Source: Tremella fuciformis (taxonomy: Eukaryota > Basidiomycota > Tremellomycetes > Tremellales > Tremellaceae). From it: a stretch of DNA of 64,000 nucleotides. The stretch is from contig CP136491.1 of NCBI GenBank assembly GCA_032768795.1, positions 3,474,501 to 3,538,500 on the forward strand. The letters are read 5' to 3'. Under the pieces are notes generated by a model, which saw only the letters and a list, made by a program, of their open reading frames with translations, was not told the DNA's origin and searched no databases. Made by a program: the position numbers and the translations under genes. This document shows, in pieces, positions 21,947 to 33,148 of this stretch (its first letter is position 1; every line of letters begins with the position of its first letter).

Positions 21947-24900
21947 ATGTCCAACCTCGACAAGACCGTCAAGCTGGCGTGCAAGCCCAAGAATGCTCCT
22001 CCCAAGGCCAAGGTAGGCTGCGTCCCCTCCCTTTCCAAACCCAGCTGACGCGGGCTCTCCTTGCTGTTTGCGCTCTGCAGTATGTCGAGTGAGCTCCTCT
22101 TGCCTTCTAACCGGCTGATGCTGACATGCAGTGTGCTTGTTGCTGCCACATTCTCCGATGACGGGTCGTTACAAGACATCTGCCGGTCTCTGTCATTGCG
22201 GATGCGAGAGCCCAATGCGGTCGTCGTATTCAAGGCACTCTTGGTGCTGCATCAGATGATCCGGTCGGGTTCGACGGATAGCTTGCTGGACTTTCTGGGA
22301 CAAGGAGATGCCTTGAGACTGCGAAACATATCTGGGCAGAACTGGGATGGTACGTATCCTCTCCACGATGGACCCATGATTACGCGCACCTTCCCTGCGT
22401 GCGAGGGGTTCTTGTCTTCCTCCTGCTTCGCCCACGGAAAGTGGTAACTGATGCCTAGGGTACAATCCGCCAAGCAGTCTAGGCTATTATGCACAATATC
22501 TCGACTCTCGGATAAAGGCGTACAGAGACCTCAAGCATGACTTGGTTCAAGTACAAACCGAGTCGAACCGACGATCAAACGGTCTTGGAGCAAATTGTGA
22601 GCTAAATGGGAGGATGGAGATCGACACTGCTCATTTCCTAGCAAAAGCACGACGATTACGACACCTTCCGGTGGAGAAAGGTCTGCTGAGGGAGGTGAAG
22701 CAGGTGCAGAAAATCCTGGATGCTTTGATCCAGTGCCGAGTGAGTCTTCTGAGGCGATGACTGCCGATGGCTGAATGTTGCAGTTCTATGATGACGATCT
22801 TCGCGAGGAGAACACCGTCCTAGCCTTTCGGATGCTGGTCAAGGATTTGCTGGTACTCTTTCAAGCGGGCAACGAAGGCGTCTGCAACATTCTTGGTAAG
22901 TGTCCAATTATCAGAGAGGACTGCCAATACTGAGCATAGAACACTACTTTGAGATGAGCAAAGTGGATGCCACGGATGCCTTCCAGATATACAAATCATT
23001 CATCAAGCAAACCGATAAAGTAGTCGACTACCTCAACGTTGCTCGCAAATTGCACAACATTGTCAACGTTCCCGTCCCCAATCTGAAGCATGCCCCCACC
23101 GGCCTGGTCAAAGCTTTGGAGGAGTACCTCAATGATCCCAACTTTGAGCAGAACCGCAGGGAATACAAGTCCAGCTTGGGAGTTGTGGAAGGCAAGGCTC
23201 CACGAACTCCGTCGCCCAATCGTGAACTTCAAAGTCCACCTCCCAATCATTGCTGATAAGCAGCCACCTCATCGCAACCGAAAGGAGTGTCACCCACTCC
23301 TGCGGCCGCAAGCGCATCCAGCCCAGCCGCCCCTTCGACGACTGCTCCTGCTGCCCCTCCGGGCTCGTCCCAAAAGATTCAAGACTTCTTTGACTCGATA
23401 CAGCCCAATAATCAACCTACAATGTTCGGCGGACCTGCACAGAGGTGGGTGTGGTGTTCGCTCATGGTCACGACTGATCCCTAGTCTCGGCTACTCCCAG
23501 ATGGCGCAGTTCAACCCCTTCCGGCAATCGATGATGATGCCCCAACAAACCGGAATGGGCTTCATGCAGCCACAGATGACTGGCTTCCCGAATCAGTTCG
23601 GTTCGATGGGGCACGCAGGCATGCAGCCGCAGATGACTGGTGCGATGGCGTTCGGAGCAGGGGCGAGTGGAAATCGTCAAACAATGTTCATGGGAGATTT
23701 CGGTCAACCACAATCGGCACCGCCGAGTACAACCCAGCCTCTGCAACAACAACAACAGTCAATGCAAACGCAACCGACCGGTTTCATTCAACCCCAACCG
23801 ATGCAGGCCCAGACGACCGGTTTCTTACAGCCTCATGCTACGGGCTCGAATCCATTCCGGCAGAGCATGATGTTCGGAACATCATCTATCGGCCCATCTG
23901 GCCAGACTGCCTTGTCGCAACCGTCGTCTCCTTTCCAGCCCTCTACTCAGCCTTTCGGCAGTCAGATTCAACGGCCAGGTTCAACACCCGCATTCGTGAC
24001 CGCTGGGCTGCATCCGAAACCTCTGCAGCCTCAGGCGACAGGGTCCAAGAATCCCTTCGCACCTGCAGGTGGCGTCCCCTCGCCAGCGCCCAAATCAGAC
24101 AAGGGCCCATCGATGAATGAGTTGGCATTGGGAGCATTCCGGAATCAGCAACAACACCAGTCTACAGGCTTCCCAACTCAGCCAAGCGGGTCGGCTTGGA
24201 ACTCGCTGAATGGACAATCGAGCTCTACAGTTCAGTCATCCGCCCCAGGCGGCAGTGGGAGCGGATCTGCCATGGCAGACATCGCATCAGCATTTGCCCT
24301 CGATTCAAAGTCATCGCCCAGTGGGACGAATGACTTCATGTCCCAATTCGGCTCGATGTCTGTCAGTGCGACGGGCACGAGTAATGCAAGCACTACGACT
24401 GGAGCCACGTCACCGTCTGCATTCAGCTCGACCGGTGGGCTGCAGCCGCAATCGACTGGTTTCCTCCAGCCACAGCAAACGGGCTTTGGTGGCAGCAACA
24501 TCAAGCGCTTCCAACCGACGTCGAGCTTTGGTTCTCAATTGATGGAAACGTTGCCGCCTCTGCCCGAGAACGGCCCAGCGCAGTCTCCTGCGGCAACATC
24601 TCCAGGCACGAGCAACGGGCTCACAGGTCAAGCGACTGGATTCCCATTTGCGACGAACGGACAGCCTGGGCAGCCCGGTCACCCCGGTGGTCCTGGCGGG
24701 TCCGGGACGGGTTCCTTCCTGCAGCCGCAGTCGACTGGCGGGGCGCCCAACCCGTTTAGGCAGTCCATGTTTGGACAGCCCACCGGATCTGGTGCCTTTG
24801 GAGTCGGCTCGCCCTTCGTGGGGCAGAACAGGCCGCAAATGACAGGCACGGGAGCTGGGGCCTTTGGACAGCAGCCCACTGGCCAATTCGGAGGGATGGG

Positions 24901-24973
24901 CATGTTTGGACAACAACAGACCGGTCAGCAACCGCAGCAAGCGGCTGGAACGGGCATGGGTTCTTTGATCTGA
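21947..24973 (+). CDS. AP180/CALM-type clathrin adaptor (ANTH), Yap1801-like
   Basis: Endocytic adaptor of 864 residues that binds phosphoinositides through an N-terminal ANTH domain (about 1-280: MSNLDKTVKLACKPKNAPPK, then VFKALLVLHQMIRSG). Exons: 21947-22012, 22081-22088, 22132-22349, 22459-22596, 22642-22739, 22784-22895, 22940-23221, 23261-23444, 23485-24973. The second is only 8 nt (it gives YV and part of D). The last 500 residues are disordered and Gln-rich, with four NPF motifs (EH-domain ligands) and about a dozen repeats of the type LQPQxTG. These fit the L-x-x-Q-x-T-G site phosphorylated by Prk1/Ark1 kinases in yeast coat proteins, implying similar control of coat disassembly. Confidence 0.93.
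22081..22088 (+). other. 8-nt micro-exon of the AP180 gene
   Basis: TATGTCGA lies between introns 22013-22080 and 22089-22131, each ending in a standard CTGCAG or ATGCAG. Including it restores the ANTH motif KYVDVLVAAT and keeps the frame. Confidence 0.8.
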
Positions 24974-25469
24974 GTCAGGGTATCGGACGGGCAATTTCGC
25001 TGTTCATTGTCAATCGTATTCGAGACGCCATAATGATATACCCACGAAGAGGAAGGATAGGATGTATCGTCGAAGCGACCCCCTTTGATGGTCGATGGTC
25101 GGATCAGAGAAGGAAAAGGGTCCGGCAATGAGCTGTCATCAGATGTCACAAGGAGACACGAGCCCCGGGCCGGAGAATCGCGATCGCCATCCCTGCGACG
25201 GTTGCGCACAATCCCTCGTTGTGCAGTGAAGCATTTAGACTGATCACGACTCGCACTGACCGTCAAACAACCGGAAATGTTGAATGATAGCGTTTCCCTG
25301 TCTCGCACAGACCTACTCATCGGCCGGCCGTTGTCCATCACCGAGCCTCCGCCTTTGACATCTTTAACATCAATAAGAACCAATATGGCAACCACCCTGG
25401 CGACGGGACCCGTCCAACGCATATAACGTCTGACACTTCCACTTCGGACAGGCATCGGTCGGAGAGAAG
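24974..25469. other. intergenic, 0.5 kb
   Basis: 3' flank of the AP180 gene and 5' flank of the BRCT-like gene. The long minus-strand reading frame here has no family support. Confidence 0.6.
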
Positions 25470-26273
25470 ATGAAGCTGTTCTTGGGGTACAGGTTCTCGA
25501 TCCCGCATGAGGAACACACGGCCTGGCGGCCCGGTGAGAGGGCGCACCTGGTGCGCACCATCTCTGTGAGTCGCCCCTCCTCTCTTGTCGACCAGGTAGG
25601 CGCTGACGCGACAGGAACACGGCGGCAGGCTCAGCTACCCGTGCCCGACACACATACTCGTGACGAGCCCCACCCGGCCCATTCCCGCATTCATGGACTA
25701 CGTCTACGCGAGGCCGGGAGCCCCCGTCCTGCCCATCGGCTGGGTGTACGAGTGCGTATCTCCCCCAGAGGCGTGAGGCCCGCTCTTTCCTCGTGTAGCG
25801 GAGATGGGCTGATGTACCGCAGCATGGAGCAGCACATGTCTCGCGTGCCGTACGTCGTCGACCCGCACACTTACGAGCGAGTGGACAATTGGAGAAGAGG
25901 GATGGCGCGCGCGACGTTTGACCACCGTGCGCCTGAGCAGAGCCAGCGCCCACTCCCGCGGTATCAGCCGCCCCCGCCCCCACCTGTCAAGCACGGCCTG
26001 CTCACGCCGCCTGGGATGGCGCACCACGGACATCCTGCGCCTTGTGTCGCGCCGCACGCGCCTCGTGCGCCGGCACGTATGGGCTGCGGTGCGTATAGGA
26101 GCTATGTACCCGCGCAGGTGAGTGCCGCATCTGTTTGCACTGCAGTGCAGTGCAACACCACTGCTGTGCAGGCGCCCTGCCGCTCGATGCCAGCCCCGCC
26201 ATGCAGGGGACCACCCTTCACGCCGAGGGGTCGGGCGCTGCTCGACCTCCTCTTTGGCGCACCGCGCTGCTGA
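25470..26273 (+). CDS. single BRCT-like domain protein (family member 1)
   Basis: Predicted protein of about 209 residues; exons 25470-25565, 25615-25751, 25823-26117 and probably 26172-26273 (the last intron, donor GTGAGT, is a multiple of three and could be retained). Residues 1-85 look like a BRCT domain: LFLGYRFSIP, then EHGGRLSYPCPTHILV (GG turn and second strand), then LPIGWVYD (the conserved Trp helix). The phase-0 intron just before EHGG is at the same place in the BRCT-like genes at 34971, 58855 and 60257. The tail is Pro/Cys-rich and probably disordered. BRCT domains usually bind phosphopeptides or DNA-repair partners; no partner can be named. Confidence 0.6.
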   Translation: MKLFLGYRFSIPHEEHTAWRPGERAHLVRTISVSRPSSLVDQVGADATGTRRQAQLPVPDTHTRDEPHPAHSRIHGLRLREAGSPRPAHRLGVRVRISPRGVRPALSSCSGDGLMYRSMEQHMSRVPYVVDPHTYERVDNWRRGMARATFDHRAPEQSQRPLPRYQPPPPPPVKHGLLTPPGMAHHGHPAPCVAPHAPRAPARMGCGAYRSYVPAQVSAASVCTAVQCNTTAVQAPCRSMPAPPCRGPPFTPRGRALLDLLFGAPRC

Positions 26274-26390
26274 GCTCGGAGAGCCGACTCTGGACAGGAT
26301 GTGGGTTGATATGGCCTAACGGCCCACCACTCGAATGCATAGTGTCTCCGCTGTACAGACTGTCGAACATCATTACTGTACACCTCTACC

Positions 26391-27854
26391 CTACTGTGAG
26401 CCCGTCTTGGCGGCCCGCTTGTATCCGCCCGTATAACCGCTCGGGGGCGTCTCGCCTGTTCGTCAGCCACCCGTTCACAGACGCTCTGAGAAGGTTCTGC
26501 ACGCACCGACTTCCGCAGCAGAGGTGCTGGTATCCGCACAACTCGTGCTTTCCACCTTGGACGCCGACGTGGGCGGCGCGGACGATACGGCCGTCGCCTC
26601 GTTCTGGCTCGTCGTCTCCTGCGCGCAGACGTACGTCGTGGTGGTCGTCGTGCTTGTGCAAGTGGACGACGGCGTCTCGCGCGCATCGAGCGCGCGGCCG
26701 GCAAGGCCGCCGCCACTGGTGGTGGCTGCCGTGACCGTCTCGATGGCCGTGACGGTGTGTGTGACGCCGCGCTTGCGCGCCCCGTCCCCGTCGCCGCCTG
26801 GCGGAGGCATCTGCACGCCGATCCGGCCGCCGTTGTTCTGCCCGCCGCGCTTGGCGACACCCTCGTCGGCAGAGGCCAACGTGGCCAGGGCGCGCTTGTA
26901 CCCTCCAGAGTAGCCCGGCGGGGGCGTGTTGCTGCGCGTCAACCACGAGGTAGACGAGGGAGAGGACGGCTCAGGCTCACCCGACAGCGACGGTGGAGCT
27001 GGTCACTGTCGCCGCTGCGCTGCTGGTCTTGGGCGGCTTGCTCGACGGGGGCTGCGTGCTGGTGCTTGTTTCCGTGTCCGACTCACAGCTGGTGCTATCT
27101 GTCGCCGTGGTCGCCTCGGCCGAGCTGGTCGTCTCCTGCGGCTGGCTACTGGTCGCGCTCTCGGGCGTCGTGCTGACCTCGCTGCCGTGCCCGCACAGCC
27201 CACAGTCCTCCGAAGCGGACGTGGCGGGGGCAGACGACGTCTGGACGGGCGGCGCCGACGTGCTCGAGTCGCACTCTGTCGACGTCGCAGGCGCCGAGGT
27301 CGACGACGCGCAATCGGTGGTGCTGGTCACCGTCTCGGTGACCCAGCTCGTGACGGTGCCGCTGGCCGTGACGTCGGTCGGAGCGTTGTAGCTCGTGGTG
27401 CCGCTCTCGGCGGCGGTGGACGTGGCGACGACGTACGAGGTGACGGTCGTGACGCTGGGCGTCCACGACGGGTACGTGTAGGTGTACTGCGCCGAGGTCG
27501 AGTACGTCAGGTCGGTCGTGCCGACCGTCACGGCCGCGCAGTAGGACGCGAGCGTCGGCGTCGCCGCGCAGTTGGAAGAGGAGAGCGACGAGCAGACGGC
27601 GGGGACCGAGGCGGTCGACGCCAGCGGGTAACAGCACGAGAAGGCGTTCTCGTCCTCGTTGGCGATGAGCGCTTCGCACTGCCACGAATCAGCTCAACGT
27701 CCTCGTGACAGGCGGGGCGACTCACCCCGCATGCGCAGATGCGCTCGTAGTATGTCTCGGGCGGCTCCAGGTATAGGTAGTACCAGCACCCGCGGGCGAT
27801 GCCCAGGGCGAGCACCGACGCGACCAGCGCCGGGAGGGACAGGAGGCGCGGCAT
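26391..27854 (-). CDS. secreted Ser/Thr-rich protein with Cys-rich N terminus
   Basis: Predicted secreted protein of 438 residues; exons 27854-27726, 27678-26981, 26931-26507, 26455-26391. It starts with a signal peptide (MPRLLSLPALVASVLALG, cleavage near ARG-C), followed by a region rich in Tyr and Cys (GCWYYLYLEPPETYYERICACG, then SCCYP). Residues of about 75-420 are mostly Ser, Thr and Ala with scattered Cys, typical of heavily O-mannosylated wall or mucin-like proteins. There is no C-terminal hydrophobic segment, so GPI anchoring is unlikely. The motif TPPxGYxGGYKRA occurs twice, each copy directly after an intron and the second at the very C terminus (TPPSGYTGGYKRAAKTGSQ). The function is unknown. 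Confidence 0.75.
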
Positions 27855-29251
27855 GGCGAGGTCAGTACCGATCAGGCCTGGCCGGTACGTGAGGGGGCGT
27901 GAGTCGAGTCAGCGAGCGGCGGCGGCGTCCTCGATGCGGTTCAGGTCCACCAGGACAAGGTTGATCAATGACTGGCAGGCAGATCAGATGAACAGAACAA
28001 CAACAATGAGGACAAGAGATGGTCTGCGCCTGCTCGTGCCCGGCTGGCGCAGCAACATCTCGTCTTGGCGATGCCGGCGCTGGGCGCTCCTTGTCCCGCC
28101 TGCCCCCGTGTATTGGACAAGGCGACATGTGTTGAGCGTGGTATCCCTTCATGTGACCCCTGCGGACGCTGATCTCTCTTTGTCGCGCGCCGGCTGGGAT
28201 GAAAGGGGCCAGCTGAGTCCTTTGTCCCCACCTGGGGAGCATGAGAGGAGGTCGGCAGGGCTGTCAAAGGTTCATGCCAGTGGGCAGGCGGACGGGCGGG
28301 CGGGCGCGACTTCACAGGCTCACAGCTTCACAGGTTGCAGCTGCTGGTTCGTTGCCCAGACAGAGCGAAGTACTCCGTGTCGGGTGTGTCGATCAGGCTG
28401 AGTTAGTCACTCGACCTACACACGATACGACGTTGAGTGGCCATGAGCCACGACGACGGGTCAGACCGTTGACCAGCTGCTCCCCGTCTTGCGTCTTGCT
28501 TGGCCGCCGTCTCCTGAGCTAAGACCAAGGTGTGCCATATCGTAGGGTCGCGTCGGTAGATCCGGTTGTGTCCGTTCATCCGTCTTTAGTACAAGGATTG
28601 CTGCCGTCTGAGATCGCTCGGGTAGGATGGAGAAAGATGTAGTTGCTCTCATCTGAGAAGCATGCATGACCAACTTGCTCACTTCTCTTCTCTCAGCTGC
28701 GGATGGTGGTTGTCTCCTTGTCGCGTGGTGGCAACAACTCAGGGTAATACAGGCACGGTTACCCCTATTGTCGACGCGTTTCACCTTTCGAGGCTCTCTC
28801 TTCTATCTACTACTCACCTTTGCAATCTCACTTCGATATCAAGACCAACCACTCTGCCCTCGACTGTATCACTATCACGCCACACACTCATTGACACTCA
28901 TTTGCACGAAAAACGACCCCGACCGCTAAAGGCGCTCTGACCAGCAAGCTCGCCTGCTGGAGAGCTCGAGACAGAAAGGAGGTCTGAGCTCCTTGACCTC
29001 CTTTTTCACGACATCCTATCGACGACAGCTACGAGTACATCTCCGAGTCCTATACCTATCCGCAGAGCATCCAGGCGCAGCACAACGAGCACTCGCCACT
29101 GGAGTAACGCTCGGCTCGGTACGACACATCACTCCCAAGCGGTTTCACCCCTTCATCGCCAACCTCATGACCCGGTGCAAACCCTCCCAGCACCGGCACT
29201 GAGGATCGATCGCTGTCGCCCCTCCGTCTACTCTCCCCTATACCCCCCACC
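27855..29251. other. intergenic, 1.4 kb between divergent genes
   Basis: Shared promoter region of the secreted protein gene and the chitin synthase gene, the longest gene-free stretch. The 3' half is pyrimidine-rich and probably the chitin synthase leader; it contains the two hairpins at 28941-29004. No tRNA or other RNA gene was recognised. Confidence 0.6.
28941..29004 (+). promoter_or_regulatory. two adjacent hairpins in the likely chitin synthase 5' leader
   Basis: Hairpin 1 pairs CCAGCA (28941-28946) with TGCTGG (28955-28960). Hairpin 2 pairs AAAGGAGGTC (28975-28984) with GACCTCCTTT (28995-29004), a perfect 10-bp stem with a 10-nt loop, followed by two more T. Both lie about 250-310 nt before the chitin synthase ATG. 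Whether they are transcribed is inference. Confidence 0.4.
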
Positions 29252-32200
29252 ATGCCCGCCCGCTTCGAAGACGTCCCCCTCCCGTACTCATCCTCCAAGC
29301 CGCTGCCGAACCGCCAGCCCACCCGCGGCACCTCGCTGAAGAGAGGAAAGACCCTCACGAGGCCAGAACGCCATGTCGCCCCCGTACCCCTCATCGCACC
29401 GCCTCAGCTGCCCGCTCAGTCCCTCGACTCGCCCACGGACATCCTGCGGAGCAAGTGGGACTGGTGGGTCATCTGGTCGTATGCGACGACGTTCTGGGCG
29501 CCGCCGCAGGTCTTGAAGGTGTTTGGGATCAAAGAAAAGGCGAGCAGGCAGGCATGGCGGGAGAAGATCACCTTGTGCTGGATCGCCGTGCTCATGGGTG
29601 CGATCGTGGGCTTTGCGACCATGGGCCTGCAGAGAGCCTTGTGTCCTGCAGGAGAGAGTAATACGGTTTACCGCCGACTCGGCACGGATGACTGTGCGTG
29701 AACTCAAGATTGTCATTGAGGCACCAGCTCACCTATAGTGACGTTGAGCATTGCTGGTCAAGTGTTCAACATCTCCACGTCAAAGACGCAGACCAATGTA
29801 GACTTTTACAGCCTGTCCAAGCAGATGCCGGGCCAGGACATCACAAACCTTTTCACCCGCGACACCTCCATGTACCCCTCTTGCACAGGTCACTCGTATC
29901 GTTATGCCACCACACCGCTATGCAAGTCGACCGCAAGCAGCTCGACAAACGAGACCGGGACGCTGCAAGCGTGTCCGCTGGGTCAGCCCAACTCTACCAC
30001 CTACGACACCCTCTCGATTCAGGCCACTGGGCAGCAGGAGGGCTATTCCTGGGACCAAGTGGCATCCCTCGATGACTACATGGTTCTGGACGGCTATGTC
30101 CTCAATATGGAGCCTTACATCGCGGCGAACCCCACCGCTATCAAAGACGATCCCGTCGATACGATCATCCGGCAGGTCCTCTCAAATCAGACTTCCTCGG
30201 GGAAGGACGCTACGATGCTCTTCTTCAACCGCAAGATATCCAAAGAAGCAGTGGAGTGCCTAGAGACTCGGTACCTAGCAGGCAAGATCGACAAGACCAC
30301 TCCCGGCTGTTTCGTGGCGAGCTTGTTCCTCTACACCTCGCTTGTAGTCATTCTCGGCGTCGTCTTTGTGCGTTTCGCCATGGCCTGCGTGTTCAACTGG
30401 TTCATCGCCGCCCGCCTTGTCTTGCCTCCGAAAGATCTCAGTAGAGTAGGAATTTCGCCAGCCGTCTTGCCGGAAGGAGCCAACGTCTCGATCCACAACA
30501 AGACTGGTACCGCCCCTTGGGCATCGGGATCGCCACCTGGAAGCAAGAAGACCAAAGGCGGACGAGGCATGCCGGCCAAGCTGAACGGTCTTCCGAACAA
30601 CTCGTCCACCACTCTTGTCAATGGCAGCTCCCCGGAACCGATCATCAACCTTGCTAGGATCGGCTCGGAGCTCTTTGCGGTCGCCCTCGTCACCTGTTAC
30701 TCGGAAGGCGAGGCCAGTGTGCGGGGGACTATCGAGAGTATCGCTTCGACGAATTATTCGGATTCGCGCAAACTGCTGTGGATTGTCTGCGACGGTATGA
30801 TCACGGGTGCCGGGGAGAAGATGTCGACACCCGACATCTGCGTCAGCATGCTTGACGCCGATCCTCGCTTCGGCAACCCCATGCCTATGGGCTACATCGC
30901 GGTCGGCTCTGGTGCCAAGAGGGAGAACCGAGCCATGGTGTACGCAGGCCATTATGCCACCAAAAATGGACATCGTACCCCGGCCATCATCGTTGTCAAA
31001 TGCGGCATGCCGGCCGAGGCCAAGGACAAGAAACCTGGCAATCGAGGCAAGCGGGACTCGCAGCTCATCCTCATGAACTTCTTCTCCCGAGTCACCTACA
31101 ACGACCGCATGTCCCCCCTCGACTTTGACCTCTTCCGAAAGGTCCAGACCCTCATGGGTGTCACTCCCGACTTCTTCGAGGTCTGTCTGATGGTCGATGC
31201 CGACACAAAGGTGTATCCCGACTCGCTCAAACACCTGGTTAATGCCATGCACCACGACAACATGATCATGGGCGTGTGCGGCGAGACCCGGATAGCCAAC
31301 AAGCGGCAGTCGTGGGTCACAGCAATCCAGGTATACGAGTACTTTATCTCGCACCACCTGGTCAAGGCGTTCGAGTCGGTCTTCGGTGGTGTGACCTGTC
31401 TTCCGGGATGCTTCTCGATGTACCGGATCAAAGCCCGCAAAGATGCGGACAACGACTGGGTCCCGATCCTTGTCAAGCCTGAGATTGTCCGGGAATACTC
31501 TCAATCGGAAGTAACGACACTGCACCAGAAGAACCTGTTGCTTCTCGGCGAGGATCGCTTCTTGTCGACTATCATGCTGCGAACCTTTCCTCAGCGCAAG
31601 AACATCTTCCTGCCACAAGCACGATGTAGAACCGTCGCCCCGGACACATTCTCGGTACTCCTCTCGCAACGACGGCGATGGATCAACTCGACAGTCCACA
31701 ACCTCATGGAACTGGTTCGCGTGCAGAATCTCTGTGGGACGTTCTGCTTCTCGATGCAGTTCGTGGTCTTTATGGATCTGGTCGGCACCGTCGTCCTCCC
31801 CGTCGCGATCAGTCTCACGTGCGCCCTCATCGTCAACTCAATCATCACGCCTCCGAGATCTTTCCAAGAGGCCATCCCACTTATGCTGCTCGCCGCAGTG
31901 CTCGGTCTACCGGCCATCCTCATTCTCATCACCACACGAAAAGTCATTTACGTCGCCTGGATGCTGTGCTACTTGCTCGCTTTGCCAATATGGAACTTCG
32001 TCCTACCGGTGTATGCCTTTTGGCACTTTGACGATTTTTCGTGGGGCGAGACGCGCAGGGTAGAAGGAGAGATTGTGAACCGCAAAGGACACGACGACAA
32101 GACTGCGATCTTTGACGGCACGACGATCCCTCTGCGGAGATGGGAGGACTGGGAGAAATCCCGACTACGGAAGTTACGGAGGGAGGAGAAAAGGCGGAGA

Positions 32201-32958
32201 GATCTGGAGAAGCAGTTTGGAAACGCTGGATTCTACGGCGATGTTGGTGGAGGAGACGAGCTGCAACCTGGTCGGCCTGGATGGGTCAGAAGCGAGTACG
32301 AGAGCGATGCGGGCAGTGTGTTCAGCAGCGACGAGGACCTGTGGGGCGGGGAGATTGGCGGGGTGAGTCTTCCCCTACTCTGAGTTCAAGGGAAACGCTG
32401 ATCATACAGTACAACGAGAACAACCCATCTTTTCCCCCTCCACCGATCGCCCTGGCGCCGTCGACCGACTCTCACTCTGGGGCGACGATCGGACAGGACG
32501 ATCTCGCCGCGATGCTGGAGGAAGGCTTCGACGACCGCGGAGCGTCGTCGCAGAACGGCGGACCTGCCTATCCACCCCCAGCCTCCTTCCCGAGGTCATA
32601 CTCAAACTCGCCACTGGCTCAATCGCAAACGACCCGATACCATCTGCAAGACACGGTCGGCTCCCCAAACGGTTACCAGAACGGATTCGCCAGTGCCCAC
32701 GGCCGGCAGTCCCCGCCTGAAAACGGGTACGGGTACGCCAAGGGCCGAGTGAGCCCCAATGGGCAGTATGTCGCCATTGATCAGCCGTCCACGCCGAACA
32801 TGCCGACGAGCGGGGACAGCGTGAGCAGCAGTGTGGAGAGCAGCAGGGGTCATGCGAAGCGCCGGTCAGGGGGAGCAGGACAGAAGGAGCGGTATGGCCC
32901 GCTGGGGCCGTTGGCGGATGATGATACGGGCTGGGGAGGGAGAGGCGGGAGGGTATAG
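29252..32958 (+). CDS. chitin synthase, class IV (Chs3 type)
   Basis: Membrane GT2 enzyme polymerising N-acetylglucosamine from UDP-GlcNAc for the cell wall; 1204 residues in three exons (29252-29693, 29739-32362, 32410-32958). The N-terminal part has membrane segments near [15 protein letters not shown] and [15 protein letters not shown], then an extracytoplasmic domain with several Asn-linked sites. The catalytic domain has [36 protein letters not shown] and the signature QRRRW. C-terminal membrane helices are followed by an acidic, Ser/Pro-rich tail (about 980-1204). The architecture matches division-2 class IV enzymes such as yeast Chs3, which need a Chs4-type activator. Confidence 0.95.
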
Positions 32959-33148
32959 AGATTGGTTAAGGGATGTATTGCTTGTCGGTGGTCTCACATG
33001 CCTCGGAACAGCCGATTCGCCACTCTGGATGTGCCACCTAGCCACCCGTGTCATCACAAAGGTGGTGGTTCCGTTCAGCTTGATCAATGCATAGCAACAG
33101 CTGCAAAGCAGACATGTCTGATACTTGACAACACCTCCAGTCACACGG

